35,240 nucleotides of DNA from Betaproteobacteria bacterium. Lineage in GTDB: Bacteria; Pseudomonadota; Gammaproteobacteria; Burkholderiales; Casimicrobiaceae. Shown piece by piece: positions 17,154 to 25,255 of the stretch. Each line of letters begins with the position of its first letter. The first letter of the stretch is position 1. The notes beneath the pieces are model-generated. The model worked only from the letters and a program-made list of their open reading frames with translations. It ran no database searches and was not told the DNA's origin. Both the position numbers and the translations under genes were made by a program. Location of the stretch: assembly GCA_027492485.1 (NCBI GenBank), contig JAPUER010000078.1, positions 1-35,240 of the forward strand, read 5' to 3'.

Positions 17154-17661
17154 TCACCGGACGGCGGCCAGAAACTGGCCGGGCGCAAGTGGTTTGTGCA
17201 GTACCGCGAAGCCGGACTCGTGCCGCACGTGCAAGCGTTGCGTTGAAGTGTCGCCGGCGACGATCGTCACATACCGCCGGGACCCGATCCGTGCCTTCAG
17301 CGCGCGGGCGAATGTGAGGCCGGAATAGCCGTCGGCAAGCCGGTAATCGACGAGCGCCGCCCGAACGCTGTCCATGCAGCGCTCCGGTGGCGCGTGCTCA
17401 AGCCCCGGTCGCGCGAACGGAGGCTGAGCAGGATGTGCCCACGGAGACTGCCTTGATTGCGTTCGACAGTCGGTTCTGACAAATGCGCTCCAACGGTATC
17501 GCGTCTACATACACGCTTCGACGGGCCGATCGGCAACTCAGCGCCAGACCACCGTCGCGTACTGCCGCGGAGAATTCGCGTACCGTCTGCTCAAACACCG
17601 TCTGCACGACCAGTGCGCCCGGCCTCGGTTGCAGCACGCCAATATCGTTGCGGGCGGACAT
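17154..17661 (-). pseudogene. Decayed hybrid sensor histidine kinase/response regulator remnant
   Basis: Read on the minus strand, three pieces in different frames form an incomplete hybrid kinase. At 17661-17460, IGVLQPRPGALVVQTVFEQ and LERICQNRLSNAIK match the end of the dimerisation helix and the ATPase N-box. A frameshift then moves to RGHILLSLRSRDRG (about 17450-17405). The G boxes are missing. At 17375-17154 a partial receiver domain follows: ALVDYRLADGYSGLTFARAL has the phosphoacceptor Asp, and AVLHKPLAPGQFLAAV has the conserved Lys-Pro. The start, the H-box and the kinase C-terminal half are absent. I interpret this as a gene degraded by deletion and frameshift. It lies between topB and the flavin monooxygenase, and the flanking 17662-17841 shows no intact coding sequence. 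Confidence 0.7.
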
Positions 17662-17841
17662 TCGATTACAAGACGCCGGAAGTAGCCCGGCTGATGACAG
17701 CCGAGCGGGCCGCGAACGTCATCGAGGCGTACTGATTTAACCGCGCGGCAACTAACGAGTGGCGGCGAGCGGCGCTGCGTCCCGGGGTTGGCGTCCTGGC
17801 GCTGCGCTCGACGAGAGCGATCGGGTGGCGCTGGGCGTTCG

Positions 17842-18888
17842 CTACGTGCCGGCGACCGTCTGATGCACGGACGCGCCAGCCAACAACTCATAGCTCCGTT
17901 TCCGCGCGGCGTGGTCGTGCACGGCGCCCGCAACGATCAACTCATCGGCACCCGTCTGCATGATGATCTCATCGAGTTTCGCGCGCACTGTCGTCGGCGA
18001 CCCGATTGCGGAAACGGCGAGCATCGCGTCCATCCCCGCCCGCTCGGCGGGTGAACCCAGCGCATTCATTTCGGCGACCGGGATCGGTTTGGGCAGTGGC
18101 CCGCGCTTGCCGGTCTGCATGCCCAGGAAGCGTTGCTGCAGCGAGGTGAACAGATAGGCCGCTTCGTCGTCGCTTTCGGCGCAGACGACATTCACCGCGA
18201 CCATTGCGTGCGGTTTGGTCAAAGCGCCCGGCAGCCCCGCAGTTGGCAAACTCGGTTTGAAGCGGGCACGGTAGATCTGCAGCGCCTGCATCAGCATCGC
18301 GGGCGCGAAGTGCGAGGCGAAGGCGAACGGATAGCCGAGATGCGCCGCGACCTGCGCGCTGTAAAGGCTGGAACCGAGCAGCCAGATCGGCACCTCGCAG
18401 CCGATGCCCGGAATTGCACGTACCGGGCGGCGTTCGCCGGGCGGTGGCTTGAAGTATTCGGCCAGTTCGATCACGTCGCCGATGAAATCGTCTTCGCTTT
18501 GCGTCGCCAGCGTGCGCCGCAGCGCGCGCATGGTCATCTGGTCGGTGCCCGGCGCGCGACCGAGGCCGAGGTCGATGCGGTCGGGATAGATCGTGGCCAG
18601 CGTGCCGAACTGCTCGGCGATCACCAGCGGCGCGTGGTTCGGCAGCATCACGCCGCCGGAGCCGACACGGATGCGTGACGTGGCCGCAGCCAGATAGCCG
18701 ATCAGCACCGAGGTCGCGGAGCTTGCCACGCCGTCCATGTTGTGATGCTCCGCCACCCAGTAACGGTGGTAGCCCAGCCGATCGCAAAGCTGCGCGAGGT
18801 CGAGCGAATTGCGCAACGCGGTCGCGGCGTCGCTGCCTTCCACGATGGGGGAGAGATCGAGAACGCTGAGTAGGGGCAGAGATGTCAT
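17842..18888 (-). CDS. LLM-class flavin-dependent oxidoreductase (luciferase-like monooxygenase)
   Basis: The 348-residue protein is a bacterial-luciferase-like TIM-barrel enzyme that uses reduced FMN supplied by a reductase. Family hallmarks are [19 protein letters not shown] at the start, [19 protein letters not shown] near residue 40, [20 protein letters not shown] near residue 72, and [14 protein letters not shown] near residue 106. It resembles the MsnO8/YhbW subgroup, whose physiological substrate is generally unknown. The ATG at 18888 begins directly with the conserved N-terminus. It is monocistronic in this window, with the kinase remnant downstream and a hairpin repeat upstream. Confidence 0.92.
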   Translation of the reverse strand: MTSLPLLSVLDLSPIVEGSDAATALRNSLDLAQLCDRLGYHRYWVAEHHNMDGVASSATSVLIGYLAAATSRIRVGSGGVMLPNHAPLVIAEQFGTLATIYPDRIDLGLGRAPGTDQMTMRALRRTLATQSEDDFIGDVIELAEYFKPPPGERRPVRAIPGIGCEVPIWLLGSSLYSAQVAAHLGYPFAFASHFAPAMLMQALQIYRARFKPSLPTAGLPGALTKPHAMVAVNVVCAESDDEAAYLFTSLQQRFLGMQTGKRGPLPKPIPVAEMNALGSPAERAGMDAMLAVSAIGSPTTVRAKLDEIIMQTGADELIVAGAVHDHAARKRSYELLAGASVHQTVAGT

Positions 18889-18999
18889 CGCGATACTCTA
18901 ACCGGTCAGCGCGTTTTTCGTTGCCGCGACGGCGGGAATCCGGAGCCTGGGTGAGCTTGCGCCGGGAAAATGCCCGATCGGTGGCATCCGGTCTGGGTC

Positions 19000-19046
19000 C
19001 CCGCCCGACCGAAGGTCGGCTCACCCTGAGCCTGACGAAGGGCGGG
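19000..19046. repeat. Dispersed palindromic repeat of the CCCTGAGC-GACGAAGGG type
   Basis: CCCGCCC (19000-19006) pairs with GGGCGGG (19040-19046). The inner part holds CCCTGAGCCTGACGAAGGG (19024-19042), a short sequence I recall as common between genes of many GC-rich bacteria. It sits in the 199-bp gap between the monooxygenase and hpaR, where no gene was found. Confidence 0.6.
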
Positions 19047-19087
19047 ACGACTACAAGTTGCGGCTGTTCGTCAATCGCTGCGGCGTT

Positions 19088-19540
19088 TCAGTCGGACGGC
19101 CCGTCTGAATCCCCCAACCGCGAAATCATGGCGTCCAGCGCCTGATAGGTGTCGTCGGTGAAATCCTTGCCCAGCGCCGCCTCAATCCCGGCGTAGACGG
19201 CTTCGATCTGCGGCGCCATTGTCTCTGCCAACCGCCGGCTTTTTGCGGTCAGCAGCACCGTCACGCGCCGCTGGTCGCCGTCCACCGGTGCCTTGCGCAC
19301 GAGACCCAGATCCTCCATGCGCGCCAGTATCCCCGCCAGACTGGGGCTGGAGATGCCGCACAGCGTCACGATTTCGCGCGGCTCGCGCGGGCCGGTGTCG
19401 ATCAGCGCGCGGACGATGCGCCACTGCTGTTCGGTCAAGCCATGCGCGTTCAGGATCGGGCGGAATCGGGACAGCACCGCCTCGCGCGCATGCAGCAGCA
19501 AGAGCGGCAGGTTGCGGTGGTGGATCGGTACGGCAGACAT
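19088..19540 (-). CDS. hpaR: HpaR, MarR-family repressor of homoprotocatechuate degradation
   Basis: The 150-residue protein is a MarR-type winged-helix regulator. It has the HpaR signature LLLLHAREAVLSRFRPILNAHGLTEQQWRIVRAL, given here in parts: AREAVLSRFRPIL at about 18-30 and LTEQQWRIVRALI at about 35-47. The recognition-helix region is GISSPSLAGILARMEDLGLV, and the wing follows with DGDQRRVTVLLT. In E. coli, HpaR represses the meta-cleavage operon until 4-hydroxyphenylacetate or homoprotocatechuate binds. The gene is divergent from hpaG1 and the shared intergenic region holds a dyad over the promoter. The ATG at 19540 was chosen; the open frame begins with a TTG at 19549. Confidence 0.9.
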   Translation of the reverse strand: MSAVPIHHRNLPLLLLHAREAVLSRFRPILNAHGLTEQQWRIVRALIDTGPREPREIVTLCGISSPSLAGILARMEDLGLVRKAPVDGDQRRVTVLLTAKSRRLAETMAPQIEAVYAGIEAALGKDFTDDTYQALDAMISRLGDSDGPSD

Positions 19541-19580
19541 TACGGGCAAATGAGCGAAAAAACGAAAAACGGAATGCAGG

Positions 19581-19628
19581 TTGACATTGCGTCCGGGTCG
19601 GCGCTAATATTACTCACATATTAGTAAT
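19581..19628 (+). promoter_or_regulatory. hpaG1 promoter with overlapping operator-like dyads
   Basis: TTGACA (19581-19586) and TAATAT (19605-19610), 18 bp apart, form a good sigma-70-type promoter. Two nested perfect dyads cover the -10 box and likely start point: TAATAT/ATATTA (19605-19610, 19618-19623) and ATTACT/AGTAAT (19609-19614, 19623-19628). HpaR is the obvious candidate to bind here and block transcription. Confidence 0.75.
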
Positions 19629-19649
19629 CACGCAAACAAAGTTGCTCCC

Positions 19650-20354
19650 GTGAACCTCGCCGCTGACATGATGATCGACATGCCGATGCGCCCGTGGCGC
19701 TTGAGTGGCGTCGTGTATGGAACGCTGCTCAATAGCACCGCGGCGCTGGCCGCGCTCGGCGACGCCGTGAATGCGCCGCCGTACAAGGCCGCGCCGAAAG
19801 CGCCCGTGCTGTTCGTCAAGCCACGCAACACGCTGCTTGCGCCGGGGCAACCGGTCGCCGTGCCGGATGAGGGTGGCGAGTGGCAGGTCGGCGTCTCGCT
19901 CGGCATCGTGATCGGACGCACGGCGTGCCGCGTGAGCGAGGCTCACGCCGCCAGCGTGATCGCGGGCTACACGATGGTGGTCGATTTCAGCGTGCCGCAT
20001 CAAAGTTTCTACCGGCCGTCGGTGCGTTTCAAGGCGCGCGATGCGTCCTGTTACATCGGTCCCCGCGTAGTGGCAGCGAACGCATTGAACGCGCCGGATG
20101 CGCTGGCGATCGCGGTGTCGGTGGACGGCAAGCCACTGCAACACACCAGCACCGCAGGCATGATCCGCCCGGTTGCCAGGCTGGTCGCCGACGTGACCGA
20201 TTTCATGACGCTGGCGCCCGGCGACGTGCTGATGCTGGGCGTGCCGCACGGTGCGCCCGTCGCCGGCGCCGGCCAGCGCGTCGCGACGGAGATCGAAGGC
20301 ATCGGCCGCTTCGAGACGACGATCGCAACGGCACCGGGCAGGGTGGCGGCATGA
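19650..20354 (+). CDS. hpaG1: HpaG1, fumarylacetoacetate-hydrolase-fold subunit of homoprotocatechuate degradation
   Basis: The protein (234 residues from GTG at 19650) corresponds to the N-terminal half of E. coli HpaG, the bifunctional decarboxylase/isomerase acting on 5-oxopent-3-ene-1,2,5-tricarboxylate. Matching blocks are YKAAPKAPVLFVKPRNT, GIVIGRTACRVSEAHAA and FYRPSVRFKARD. The E-x-E metal ligands of the FAH fold are replaced (GVSLGIVIG), so this subunit may be structural or catalytically reduced. ATGs at 19668, 19671, 19680 and 19686 are alternative starts; no strong Shine-Dalgarno site separates them. Its stop overlaps the hpaG2 start (ATGA), consistent with an equimolar pair. Confidence 0.85.
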   Translation: MNLAADMMIDMPMRPWRLSGVVYGTLLNSTAALAALGDAVNAPPYKAAPKAPVLFVKPRNTLLAPGQPVAVPDEGGEWQVGVSLGIVIGRTACRVSEAHAASVIAGYTMVVDFSVPHQSFYRPSVRFKARDASCYIGPRVVAANALNAPDALAIAVSVDGKPLQHTSTAGMIRPVARLVADVTDFMTLAPGDVLMLGVPHGAPVAGAGQRVATEIEGIGRFETTIATAPGRVAA

Positions 20355-21118
20355 GAACGGCGCGCGTTGCCTACGCCGGCGCTATTCATACGGCCTATCC
20401 GCACCAGCGCGGCGCGCAGCTCGCCGACGGCCGCATGCTCGGCGAAACCGATGTCGTGTGGTTGCCGCCGTTCGAGGTCGGTACCGTCATTGCGCTCGGA
20501 CTCAACTACAGCGACCATGTAAAAGAGCTGTCGAAAGAGTTGACCATCACCACCAAAGACGAGCCGCTGGTGTTCCTCAAGGGGCCGGGCGCGCTGATCG
20601 GGCATCGTGGCTTCACCCGGCGGCCCGCAGACGCGACCTTCATGCACTACGAATGCGAGCTGGCGGTCGTCATCGGCAAGTCGGCACACAAGGTGCGCGC
20701 AGCCGAGGCCATGCAGCACGTCGCGGGCTACACGGTATGCAACGACTACGCCATTCGCGACTATCTCGAAAACTGGTACCGCCCGAATTTGCGCGTCAAG
20801 AATCGCGATGGCGGTACGGTGCTCGGGCCGTGGCTGGTGGACGCGGAAGACGTGCCCAATCCGCATGATTTGGCACTGCGCACGCTGGTCAATGGCAAGG
20901 TGACGCAGCAGGGCCACACCGGCAACATGATCAACGACATTCCGGCGCTGATCGAATACCTGAGCGCATTCATGACCCTGCAACCCGGCGATGTGATCCT
21001 GACCGGCACGCCGGAGGGCGTGGTCAATGTCAACGTTGGCGACGAAGTCGTCACCGAGATTGACGGCATCGGGCGCCTCGTCAACACCATCGTCGGCGAT
21101 GATGTGTTCGCTCGCTAG
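20351..21118 (+). CDS. hpaG2: HpaG2, 5-oxopent-3-ene-1,2,5-tricarboxylate decarboxylase/HHDD isomerase
   Basis: The 255-residue protein corresponds to the catalytic C-terminal half of E. coli HpaG. It decarboxylates the ring-cleavage product after isomerisation and isomerises 2-hydroxyhepta-2,4-diene-1,7-dioate. Metal ligands are visible as Glu101 and Glu103 (HYECELAVVIG) and Asp132 (CNDYAIRD). The blocks VIALGLNYSDHVKEL and LTGTPEGVVNVNVGD are typical of the FAH fold. It overlaps hpaG1 by four bases. A 110-bp gap with a REP-like hairpin follows before hpaE. The long open frame upstream of 20351 is antisense-independent read-through of hpaG1 in another frame and is not used. Confidence 0.93.
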   Translation: MRTARVAYAGAIHTAYPHQRGAQLADGRMLGETDVVWLPPFEVGTVIALGLNYSDHVKELSKELTITTKDEPLVFLKGPGALIGHRGFTRRPADATFMHYECELAVVIGKSAHKVRAAEAMQHVAGYTVCNDYAIRDYLENWYRPNLRVKNRDGGTVLGPWLVDAEDVPNPHDLALRTLVNGKVTQQGHTGNMINDIPALIEYLSAFMTLQPGDVILTGTPEGVVNVNVGDEVVTEIDGIGRLVNTIVGDDVFAR

Positions 21119-21137
21119 TCAACTATATCGTCGTGCT

Positions 21138-21203
21138 GTGGGAGCGGCCTTGGCCGCGAATCCCTCGCTACACGCAACTCATCGCGGCCAAGGCCGCTCC
21201 CAC
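21138..21203. repeat. REP-like inverted pair inside the hpa operon
   Basis: Two 22-bp arms (21138-21159 and 21182-21203) are perfect inverted copies beginning GTGGGAGCGGCCTTGGCCGC. Each arm can also fold on itself (GCGGCC-TT-GGCCGC). The unit resembles REP sequences of pseudomonads and xanthomonads. It fills most of the hpaG2-hpaE gap and could slow mRNA decay or attenuate transcription. Confidence 0.8.
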
Positions 21204-21228
21204 ATCGTCAAGTCTTAGGCTCGGCACC

Positions 21229-22698
21229 ATGCAAGTCAATCACCTCATCAACGGCAAATCGCAGGTCGGCAGCGACTACTTCGAAACGGTCAATCCGGCG
21301 ACCCAGGAAACGCTGGCGGAAGTCGCCCGCGGTGGTGTCGATGAAGTCAACGCAGCGGTGGCCGCCGCAAAGGCCGCGTTCCCGGCGTGGGCAGCACGAC
21401 CGGCGACCGAGCGCGCGAATCTGATGCGCAAGCTCGGCGATCTCATTGCGAAACACGTACCCGAGATCTCGCAGACCGAGACGAAAGACACCGGGCAGGT
21501 GATCGCGCAAACCGGCAAGCAACTCATTCCCCGGGCGGCGGACAATTTCCATTACTTCGCCGAAATGTGCACGCGGGTCGACGGCCACACCTATCCGACG
21601 CCGACCCATCTGAACTACACACTGTTTCACCCGGTGGGTGTCTGCGCGCTGATCTCGCCGTGGAATGTGCCGTTCATGACGGCCACCTGGAAAACCGCAC
21701 CCTGCCTGGCTTTCGGCAACACGGCCGTGCTCAAAATGAGCGAGCTGTCGCCGCTCACCGCCGCGCGGCTCGGCGAACTGGCGCTGGAAGCGGGCATCCC
21801 GCCCGGCGTGCTCAATGTGGTGCACGGCTATGGCAAGGAGGTCGGCGAGCCGCTGTGTGCGCATCCCGATGTGCGCGCCATTTCGTTCACCGGCTCCACG
21901 GTGACCGGCAACCGCATCGTGCAGGCAGCCGGGTTGAAGAAGTTCAGCATGGAGCTTGGCGGCAAGAGCCCGTTCGTCATCTTTGACGACGCCGATCTCG
22001 ACCGCGCGCTCGACGCTGCCGTGTTCATGATCTTCTCCAACAACGGCGAGCGTTGCACCGCCGGCAGCCGCATCCTGGTGCAAAAGTCGATTTACGCGGA
22101 CTTCGCGCAGAAATTCGCCGAACGCGCCAAGCGCATCACCGTGGGCGATCCGCTTGACGACAAAACGATCATTGGCCCGATGATCAGTCAGGCACATCTG
22201 GCCAAGGTGAAGAGCTACATCGAGCTTGGCCCGAAAGAAGGCGCCACCATGCTCTGCGGCGGACTCGACCGGCCGTCTTATGTACCGGAACTGCCGGCCG
22301 CGCTCGGCAAAGGCAACTACGTGTGGCCGACCGTGTTTGCCGATGTCGACAATCGCATGAAGATCGCGCAGGATGAAATTTTCGGTCCGGTGGCCTGCCT
22401 GATTCCGTTCACCGACGAAGCCGACGCCATTCGCATCGCCAACGACATCCAGTACGGCCTGTCGAGCTACGTATGGAGCGAGAACCTTGGCCGCGCGCAT
22501 CGGGTCGCGGCCGCGATCGAAGCGGGCATGTGCTTCGTCAACAGCCAGAACGTGCGCGACCTGCGGCAGCCGTTCGGTGGCACCAAGGCCAGCGGCACGG
22601 GGCGCGAGGGTGGCACCTGGAGCTACGAGGTGTTCCTCGAACCAAAGAACGTCGCCGTCAGCTTCGGCAATCACCATATTCCGCATTGGGGCGCGTGA
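21229..22698 (+). CDS. hpaE: 5-carboxymethyl-2-hydroxymuconate semialdehyde dehydrogenase
   Basis: HpaE oxidises the ring-cleavage semialdehyde to 5-carboxymethyl-2-hydroxymuconate with NAD+. The 489-residue protein has the normal length. Catalytic residues of the ALDH family are visible: Asn146 in SPWNVPF, Glu242 in MELGGKSPFVIF and Cys276 in NNGERCTAGSRI. The C-terminal FGGTKASGTGREGG block is intact. The ATG at 21229 gives MQVNHLINGKSQVGSDYF, which matches the family start; the frame before it reads through the REP-like repeat. Its stop overlaps the next start (TGATG), so it is coupled to the Bug gene. Confidence 0.95.
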   Translation: MQVNHLINGKSQVGSDYFETVNPATQETLAEVARGGVDEVNAAVAAAKAAFPAWAARPATERANLMRKLGDLIAKHVPEISQTETKDTGQVIAQTGKQLIPRAADNFHYFAEMCTRVDGHTYPTPTHLNYTLFHPVGVCALISPWNVPFMTATWKTAPCLAFGNTAVLKMSELSPLTAARLGELALEAGIPPGVLNVVHGYGKEVGEPLCAHPDVRAISFTGSTVTGNRIVQAAGLKKFSMELGGKSPFVIFDDADLDRALDAAVFMIFSNNGERCTAGSRILVQKSIYADFAQKFAERAKRITVGDPLDDKTIIGPMISQAHLAKVKSYIELGPKEGATMLCGGLDRPSYVPELPAALGKGNYVWPTVFADVDNRMKIAQDEIFGPVACLIPFTDEADAIRIANDIQYGLSSYVWSENLGRAHRVAAAIEAGMCFVNSQNVRDLRQPFGGTKASGTGREGGTWSYEVFLEPKNVAVSFGNHHIPHWGA

Positions 22699-23687
22699 TG
22701 GACCGTCGTACTGCGCTACGCACTCTCAACGCGCTGGGCACATTGGCGGCAGCGAACGCACTGCCGGGGTTCGCCTTTGCGCAAGGCAACGAGTGGCCGG
22801 CCAAGGCAGTGCGCTGCATCGTGCCGTTTCCGCCGGGTGGCACCACCGATCTGGTGACGCGACTGGTGATGACCGAAGTCGGCAAGGCGCTCGGGCAACC
22901 GGTGGTGGTCGAGAACCGCCCCGGCGCCGGCACCGTGATCGGCGTCGACGCCGCGGCCAAGGCAGCGGCCGACGGCGGCACCTTCGTGACCGTCGCCAAC
23001 AGCTTCTGTGCCAATCACACGCTGGTGAAAAACCTGCCCTACGATACCCTGCGCGACCTGCGTCCGGTCGCGCTGATGGGGATGAGCGAACACGTGCTGG
23101 CCACCCATCCCGGCAGCGGGCTGAAGACGCTGGCCGAGCTTGCCAATGCGGCGAAGAAAGCGCCCGGCGCGCTGACTTACGCATCGTTCGGCAACGGCAC
23201 CTCGGCGCATCTCTCGGGCGCGATGCTGGAGCACGCGCTGAACGTGCAACTGACGCACGTGCCGTACAAGGGGCAGGCGCCGGCGCTCAACGACCTGCTC
23301 GGCGGGCAGGTGATGATGATGTTCGGCAACTGGCCGGAATTCCGCCAGCACGTCAAGAGCGGCAAACTGGTGGCGCTGGGGATGGCGACGGCCAGACGTT
23401 CGGCGCATGCGCCGGAGATCGCCACGCTGGCCGAGCAGGGCGTGGCCCTCGAATCGAACTCATGGAGCGGTGTGCTGGTGCGGGCCGGCACCGCCGACGC
23501 GATCGTTGCCCGGATGAATGCAGAGATCAATAAGGCATTGCAGGTGCCTTCGGTGGTGAAGGCGTTTGCCGACGGCGGCATCGTCTCGCTGGCCGGCACG
23601 CCGGGGCAATTCGGCAACTTCATCCGCAGCGAAATCGAAAAGTACGCGGCCGTGATTCGTCGCGCCAACATCACGGCGGACAGCTAA
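22698..23687 (+). CDS. Bug-family tripartite tricarboxylate transporter substrate-binding protein
   Basis: The 329-residue protein has a signal peptide (RRTALRTLNALGTLAAANAL, then GFAFAQG) and the mature start WPAKAVRCIVPFPPGGTTD, which is the Bug/TctC hallmark. The second domain holds LTYASFGNGTSAHLSGAML and VPYKGQAPALNDLLGG. Bug proteins bind carboxylates or aromatic acids in the periplasm and usually work with TctA/TctB membrane partners, which are absent from the window. Its place inside the operon, coupled to hpaE, suggests a 4-hydroxyphenylacetate, homoprotocatechuate or related ligand. That is inference, since Bug ligand specificity is not readable from sequence. Confidence 0.92.
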   Translation: MDRRTALRTLNALGTLAAANALPGFAFAQGNEWPAKAVRCIVPFPPGGTTDLVTRLVMTEVGKALGQPVVVENRPGAGTVIGVDAAAKAAADGGTFVTVANSFCANHTLVKNLPYDTLRDLRPVALMGMSEHVLATHPGSGLKTLAELANAAKKAPGALTYASFGNGTSAHLSGAMLEHALNVQLTHVPYKGQAPALNDLLGGQVMMMFGNWPEFRQHVKSGKLVALGMATARRSAHAPEIATLAEQGVALESNSWSGVLVRAGTADAIVARMNAEINKALQVPSVVKAFADGGIVSLAGTPGQFGNFIRSEIEKYAAVIRRANITADS

Positions 23688-23715
23688 TAAAACCCGTTCA
23701 CAACAAGGAGGCATC

Positions 23716-24639
23716 ATGGGCAAACTCGCACTGGTCGCCAAGACCACCCACGTCCCGTCGATTTATCTTTCCGAACTGGACGGCCCGCGCAAGGGCACGC
23801 GCCAGGACGCGATCGACGGCCATCGTGAAATCGGCCGCCGTTGCCGCGAACTGGGCGTCGACACCATTGTCGTGTTCGACACCCACTGGCTGGTGAACGC
23901 GAGCTACCACATCAATTGCGCGCCGCACTTCAAGGGGCTCTACACGAGCAACGAGCTGCCGCATTTCATCAGCAACCTGCCGTTCGAGTTCCCTGGCAAT
24001 CCGGCGCTCGGCAAGATTCTCGCGAAGAGTTGCAACGAGATGGGCGTCGAGACGCTGGCGCACGACGCGACCACGCTGGACCCGGAATACGGCACCTTGG
24101 TGCCGATGCGCTACATGAACGCGGACCAGCATTTCAAGGTGGTGTCGGTGTCGGCCATGTGTACCGTGCACTACCTCAACGACAGCGCGCGACTGGGCTG
24201 GGCCATGCGCCGTGCGGTGGAAGAGCACTACGACGGCACCGTTGCCTTTCTTGCCAGCGGCAGCCTCAGCCATCGCTTTGCCCAGAACGGCCTGGCACCG
24301 GAATACGCCTTCAAGATATGGAATCCGCTGCTTGAAGCGCTCGACCATAGCGTGATCGACATGTGGCAACGCGGCGACTGGGCGCGGTTCTGCGAAATGC
24401 TGCCGGAGTACGCCGCCAAGGGTCACGGCGAAGGCTTCATGCACGATACTGCGATGATGCTCGGTGCGCTGGGCTGGTCCGGCTACGATGGCAAGGCCGA
24501 GATCGTCACGCCCTACTTCGGCGCGTCCGGCACCGGGCAGATGAATGCGGTGCTTCCGGTGACGCCGAACGACGGCAGCGCGATCCCGGCAGCGCAGGCA
24601 TCGGCGGCGCTGGGCTATCAGGCGGTGAGCAGGTTGTGA
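23716..24639 (+). CDS. hpaD: 3,4-dihydroxyphenylacetate 2,3-dioxygenase
   Basis: HpaD opens the ring of homoprotocatechuate between C2 and C3 using Fe(II) and O2, giving the yellow semialdehyde that HpaE oxidises. The 307-residue protein belongs to the LigB-type (type III) extradiol dioxygenases. Candidate metal-ligand histidines are His12 (AKTTHVPS) and His57 (VFDTHWLVN), with a catalytic His in FLASGSLSHRF. It is a little longer than E. coli HpaD (about 283). A clear AAGGAGG (23705-23711) precedes the ATG. A 164-bp gap filled by hairpin repeats follows. Confidence 0.95.
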   Translation: MGKLALVAKTTHVPSIYLSELDGPRKGTRQDAIDGHREIGRRCRELGVDTIVVFDTHWLVNASYHINCAPHFKGLYTSNELPHFISNLPFEFPGNPALGKILAKSCNEMGVETLAHDATTLDPEYGTLVPMRYMNADQHFKVVSVSAMCTVHYLNDSARLGWAMRRAVEEHYDGTVAFLASGSLSHRFAQNGLAPEYAFKIWNPLLEALDHSVIDMWQRGDWARFCEMLPEYAAKGHGEGFMHDTAMMLGALGWSGYDGKAEIVTPYFGASGTGQMNAVLPVTPNDGSAIPAAQASAALGYQAVSRL

Positions 24640-24647
24640 GCATCTCT

Positions 24648-24765
24648 CCCCTCTCCCTTGAGGGGAGAGGGGCGGGGGAGAGGGTGACGGTGGAATACGC
24701 AGAGTACATTGGTATTTCCCGCCACCGCCCCCTCTCCCCAACCCCTCCCCCACAAGGGGGGAGGG
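24648..24765. repeat. Compound hairpin repeat between hpaD and hpaF
   Basis: Two short hairpins lie in opposite orientation: CCCCTCTCCC/GGGAGAGGGG (24648-24657, 24663-24672) and CCCTCCCCC/GGGGGAGGG (24743-24751, 24757-24765). Between them, 24675-24693 and 24722-24739 can pair over about 15 bases. The CCCTCTCCC units resemble dispersed repeats seen between genes of many proteobacteria. No gene was found in 24640-24803. Confidence 0.75.
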
Positions 24766-24803
24766 ACTCAGATTGACAGTCAGACAACTTCGACTCCACC
24801 GCC

Positions 24804-25253
24804 ATGCCCCACCTAGTCATCCTCTACACCGCAAACCTCGATCAACCCGCCGCGCAGGGCGGCAGTGACATGAAAGCGCTGTGCCGTAAGCTCGCCGAAA
24901 CTATGCTGGCAGCGCGCGATGAACAGGGCAAACAGGTATTCCCGACCGGCGGCACGCGCGTGCTCGCCTTTCCGGCGGCGCACTACGCGGTGGCGGACGA
25001 CGGCTCGGCCGGGCGGGCGGCCGGTGGCGACGGCGACTACGCCTTCGTTTATCTCAATCTGCGCATGGCCAGAGGCCGCAGTGCCGCCGTACATGAAGCG
25101 GTGGGCAAAGCCGTGGAGGCCACCGCCAAGGAGCACTTTGCGCGACATCTCGCGACCCGCCACATCGGCATCACGCTGCAGATCGACGAAGGGCACGAAG
25201 TGTTCGACGCCAAGAACAGCTCGCTGCATCCGCTGTTTCAACCGAAGGGCTGA
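24804..25253 (+). CDS. hpaF: 5-carboxymethyl-2-hydroxymuconate delta-isomerase
   Basis: HpaF isomerises 5-carboxymethyl-2-hydroxymuconate to 5-oxopent-3-ene-1,2,5-tricarboxylate. It is related to the 4-oxalocrotonate tautomerase superfamily, with a catalytic Pro exposed after removal of the initiator Met ([12 protein letters not shown]). The C-terminal part ([36 protein letters not shown] and the ending HPLFQ) matches E. coli HpaF. At 149 residues it is about 20 longer than E. coli HpaF because of a Gly/Ala-rich insertion near residues 65-80. It ends two bases before the GTG start of hpaH. Confidence 0.93.
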   Translation: MPHLVILYTANLDQPAAQGGSDMKALCRKLAETMLAARDEQGKQVFPTGGTRVLAFPAAHYAVADDGSAGRAAGGDGDYAFVYLNLRMARGRSAAVHEAVGKAVEATAKEHFARHLATRHIGITLQIDEGHEVFDAKNSSLHPLFQPKG

Positions 25254-25255
25254 TT

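Noticed and set aside
15164-17317. 717-codon open frame on the plus strand opposite topB
   Set aside because: It is antisense to a well-supported gene, has an Arg/His/Leu-rich composition typical of GC-rich shadow frames, and shows no family motif.
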